Source: Vigna angularis
Lineage: Eukaryota; Streptophyta; Magnoliopsida; Fabales; Fabaceae
Assembly: GCF_016808095.1 (NCBI RefSeq)
Contig: NC_068979.1
Location: 21,163,444 to 21,227,443, forward strand
DNA length: 64,000 nucleotides
Reading direction: 5' to 3'
In this document: piece by piece, positions 60,103 through 64,000 of the stretch
How positions within the stretch are numbered: position 1 is the stretch's first letter
Layout of the letters: every line of letters begins with the position of its first letter
Made by a program: the position numbers and the translations under genes
The notes under the pieces: generated by a model
Database searches by the model: none
The model's input: only the letters and a program-made list of their open reading frames with translations
Told to the model about the DNA's origin: nothing

Positions 60103-61310
60103 TCTAAACCACCATTGGAGCAGAACTTGTTTCCTCATATGAGTTTTCATCATCATCTCTATCAATATCAACCTGCAAATAACGTGAAAGCTTCATTACT
60201 GGTTATAATAAGATCAGAAGAATATTTCAAAGAATGCCAAAATGAGTTTTACTAAGCTGTTGGTTAAAAAAAGAAACAAAAAAAAAAAAAAACTGTGAGG
60301 GCATTTCCATAGTATCATGTGACAAACTAACTTACAATGAACAAAAAAAGAGAGAGGATAAATCTAATATTCAAATTCTGAAAGAACACACAGAAACCTT
60401 GACTTTCGCAAAGCGATAATAGAGTTGCAGAAAACCATATACGTACAGAGATGAAAATTTGATGATAGATATTTTTCTTTGCAATTGTTTTTCTATAATA
60501 AATCTCTTTGGATCCTTAATATATGCACCTCTTAAAAAAAACGTGGGAAGGGAATTACGTTACCTTATTACAAAGTCAAATTTTCCTTCTTGATTAAAGA
60601 TTATTTGATATTTTAACTATTTTACCTATAAAAATATGTCATAATATCATTACTCTTTACTCTTTCCTTTTTAGGTGGTAATAGAGAAACATCTCATATA
60701 TTAAATATGAATTAAGAAGTCCACGTGAACTTTTAGGAAATTTTAACTTTCTATTTTTTATAACACAAAAGTTGTTACTATACATTACTTTCTATTTTTT
60801 ATAACACAAAAGTTGTTACTATACATTACATCTATATAATTTCTTAATATTATGTCTAACATATATTAAATTAATGTGAACATGCAAAGTCTTTATAAAT
60901 TCAACCACTGAATTGCATTTATCATACAAAGGAGGCTAGTATTACTCTCCAGGAAGATGACCAATAGATCAAAGTGGGCACAACCAATATTGCTATTATT
61001 TCCTTTTCTATATATATTGGCATTTTAAAGCCTTAGTTAAACTATTAACAATAATTAAGTTCAATGATTCTTTTAAAATCAAAATTACTTTTTATATATT
61101 TTACTTTATTGTAATTGTAAAATGTATTTTGACTTTTTAAAAAAATTAGGCAATTCCAAGAGAAATGCACTTAATAATTTTTTTTCTTAATAATGCACTT
61201 AATTTTTTTTTCTTAATAAATTTTTCATCATTAAGTGCATTAAGAAACAATATTAAATTTATTAAGAAAATTAATTAACTTTAATTAAAATTTACTAATA
61301 TCTTAAATAC

Positions 61311-62350
61311 AATATACAATAATATTCACATCACCTAATTAATAGAAAAATTAAATAATAATTATTTAATTGAAAATATAAAAAGTTTAAAAATAAATTC
61401 TTTTAAAAAAATCAATTAAAAATATATTAATTTTTAAAAGATTTAGAAGTTAATTAATCTTAATCTTTACCTCCAATAAGAAAAAAATGGAGAAAAATAA
61501 ATAAACAATGAAAAGGAAATGAGTAGATAATGCGTACCCGATCTGTGTATTCAATTAGCAAATTATTCTCTCTTTTTTATTCTATCTTCTTCTTTGACAA
61601 TAACCTTTAGCAAGCAATAACACAATGCTTGCACCAAAATCAGTAAAGAAAATTATTATAATTCCGCACAAAATTAAAAAAATAAAATAAAGATAAAAGG
61701 TTATAAAAACTTCTAATAAAAACTTTAGTGAATTGTATATGTACGTGCGAGTTTATTTCAATTGTGTTGAGATTTCTTGAACTTTTAAATTACAGTTATA
61801 CCCCTGTTCCTTTTTTATCATAGTTTTTTTCAAAATTACAATTATACTTTTTATGGTAACCTCTTTTAAGGGTCAAGTCTAATGCTTTTTAAAATTTAAA
61901 GAAATATATAATGTAAACTTTGAAGAAATGATTGTATATAATATAGAAAATGGACAACGTAATGTTTTAAAAATAAAGAAGAAATTTGTGTAAAACTAAA
62001 ACACCTAAAATAATAGTGTAATCCAAGAAAACTTAAAAAAAATGTTTATAATTTACTCTTTTTTAAAATATTATTTCAAATTGGTGTGTTTTTTCTATTT
62101 ATGATTTTAACTATTTTTTAGAAACATATCTATTGAAGTTAAAATTATATATTTGTGGTGGAATATTTTTCTAAACCAAATGTCTGTTCTATGTAAAATC
62201 CAAAAGATTAAGGAAATCTATAAATTAAATTCATATATAAATATTTTGTTAAAGGATTGTAAAACGTACTCTGATTTTGATTTATAATAATTTTACTGAT
62301 AAAAAGAATTTTGTGCCTTTAAAACTTTTTCATACATACAAAAATAAATT

Positions 62351-62386
<36 letters not shown>

Positions 62387-63087
62387 CAAAGAGTTGTTCT
62401 TTGTTGAAACAATTAAACAATTTCTGCAGACCAACAAAAAGAAGAGTTATATAATGAAAAAATAGGAATGTAATTTAATATTTTGTAAGCCTGAAAGACA
62501 GTTTAAGTAAATCAACTAGATACAAAAGAAAAAATATAGTATAAAAAGGTTGAAATTTATTCCATTGAATTTGAGGAGGTTTTGTATATATAGATCTTAA
62601 ATGAGTGAAAAGACACAAAGAACTGTGCTACAAGATTACTGTACTTCTCCATTTTCATAGCGCAAACTAAGAAAAATATAACAAATGGTAGATATATGTA
62701 ATCAAGAAAATGAGATAATACAAGAAAAATAGGTTGAAAAGATTCCTGTAGAATATATTTTAGTCTCTCAATTTTATGTGCATATTCTCATATGAATATC
62801 CTGAAAAAAAAAGAAAAAAAAAACAGATATCGTATTAGAAAATGATATGAACCTGTGACTATCAAGATTTACAGAGAAGGGCATAAAGAAGTTTATGTGC
62901 TTTTCTTAAAACAGTGAGAGTTGCATGTGTATATATATAGCCTTTATTCAACCTATACTATTATTATAATCATACTTTAGTATTAAATAATTTAGTAAAA
63001 TATTTATTCTTTAAATTTAATTACAGTTCATTAACTTTACTTTAAATTAATTAAATTAAAAAATTTCTATATGTTACACATAAAACT

Positions 63088-63144
<57 letters not shown>

Positions 63145-64000
63145 TTTATTCAACCTATACTAATTATTATAATCATACTATAGTATTAAATAATTTAGTA
63201 AAATATTTATTCTTTAAAATTAATCACAGTTCATTAACTTTACTTTAACTTAATTAAATTTAAAAAAAAATTCTATATGTTACACATAAAACTCAAATCA
63301 GAATATCATTTAATTATTCATATCAACTCTCTGTGAATAAAAAGACAATTTTAATTGATTGACTTGCAAAAAAAAAAAAAGCTTTTTATACAACTATTTT
63401 ATATTAAGAAAAGTTTGGTATATTTTCTTCTAAAACAAATGTTATTTGATAAATTTATGGTTGTGATATATCTTTTTACATAAGGAGTAGCTAGTATTAA
63501 TTAATTGGAGAAAATTAAAATTCATTTAATGTATTTAATTAATATTAGTGGTTGATATAGTCAATTAATGATAAACACGGATATATTTATTAGTAATAAA
63601 GTTATCTTTTATTAACTCTATAAGTTCTAATTGCATAAGGTTTCTGTGATTGGGAGAGTGTTTAAAGGAAAGAAAAGTTTGGTTTAATGTTGCATTCAAT
63701 TTATTTGAGACCTTTTCCATTTAAAGTTTAGGCCTTGCATTTGAAATGTTGTGCAAGGTGGTGTGAGGTGGAGAAAGAATTTACAAAATATTAAAAATGA
63801 CCATTATACCACATTATACTTTTCAAGTCAATTTCATAAAAGAATCACATCGAATTTTTTAAAAACTAAAAAAAAAAAAAATAAAAACATATATATTAAG
63901 ATTAAAATGAATAAAATACCTAAATGTGAATAACTAAATTAAACCTGAAATTTTCAATACGCTTCTTTTATTTTGTTTTAATACATAATTAAATATGAAT
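61311..64000. other. AT-rich noncoding region at the right edge
   Basis: No gene or classifiable element recognised. The longest frames here are short and AT-driven. Contains (AT)n runs at about 62356-62381 and 63091-63142 and a local duplication described separately. Confidence 0.6.
62940..63298. repeat. Local direct duplication of about 155 bp separated by (AT)n
   Basis: CCTTTATTCAACCTATACTA ... CACATAAAACTCAAAT occurs at 62941-63090 and again at 63145-63298 with few differences. The (AT)n run 63091-63142 lies between the two. Confidence 0.92.

Larger units (their letters stand above)
54085..61310. repeat. Segmental tandem duplication, copy 2 (carries the second lyase gene)
   Basis: Aligns with 33585-43840 through the lyase gene and its upstream region. 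It lacks the Mutator-like element of copy 1 but has a MITE in intron 1 and an insertion of roughly 230 bp in the intron before exon 5. Exons are nearly identical between copies and introns are readily alignable, so the duplication is recent on the scale of gene families. Confidence 0.85.

Overview
This window is plant nuclear DNA, most likely from a legume. It is AT-rich, its genes have GT-AG introns of plant size, and it is packed with LTR retrotransposons, CACTA and Mutator-like DNA elements and MITEs. The host tribe (Phaseoleae, Vigna or Phaseolus type) is only my impression from repeat style. I confirm three host genes: one CAD-family alcohol dehydrogenase (29710-32972, + strand, 5 exons) and two tandem paralogous rhamnogalacturonate lyases on the - strand (33798-39729, 15 exons; 54282-60102, 16 exons). 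All three splice by hand into uninterrupted frames of 361, 658 and 660 codons.

1-24566 is a stack of retroelements. A gypsy RT fragment (1-300) precedes a small LTR element (382-24561). That element was split by an old Athila-like Ty3/gypsy element on the - strand (2219-24425, TSD ACCCA). The old element was itself hit in both LTRs: by a solo LTR (3226-4532, TSD CGCCC) and by a very young complete Athila-like element (15520-24146, TSD CCTGA; its LTRs differ by one substitution and one indel). A Tourist/Harbinger-type MITE (13920-14210, TSD TTA) sits in the old gag. The young element has near-intact gag and pol, a frame change exactly at a U UUA AAA heptamer, and a 3' untranslated array of seven hairpins at about 60-nt pitch, with four more in each LTR.

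24567-29664 holds unclassified repeat-like DNA, a CACTA element (25972-29220) with a second CACTA nested inside it (27829-28915, TSD GAT), and then the tandem-repeat-rich promoter region of the CAD gene.

33585-about 61310 is a segmental tandem duplication carrying the two lyase genes. The copies are separated by Mutator-like elements (41350-42900 with 9-bp TSD; about 45225-46580), a truncated Ty1/copia element on the - strand (about 47700-51965) containing a nested solo gypsy LTR (48014-49316, TSD AACAT), an LTR-like block (about 52087-53240) and a possible decayed CACTA. The paralog provides the related empty site for the first MULE. An intron present in the second lyase is precisely absent from the first.

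The lyases are predicted secreted pectin (rhamnogalacturonan I) backbone cleavers; the CAD-like enzyme reduces cinnamyl or other aldehydes. Nothing in the sequence shows that they are co-regulated. 61310-64000 is AT-rich with microsatellites and no recognisable gene.
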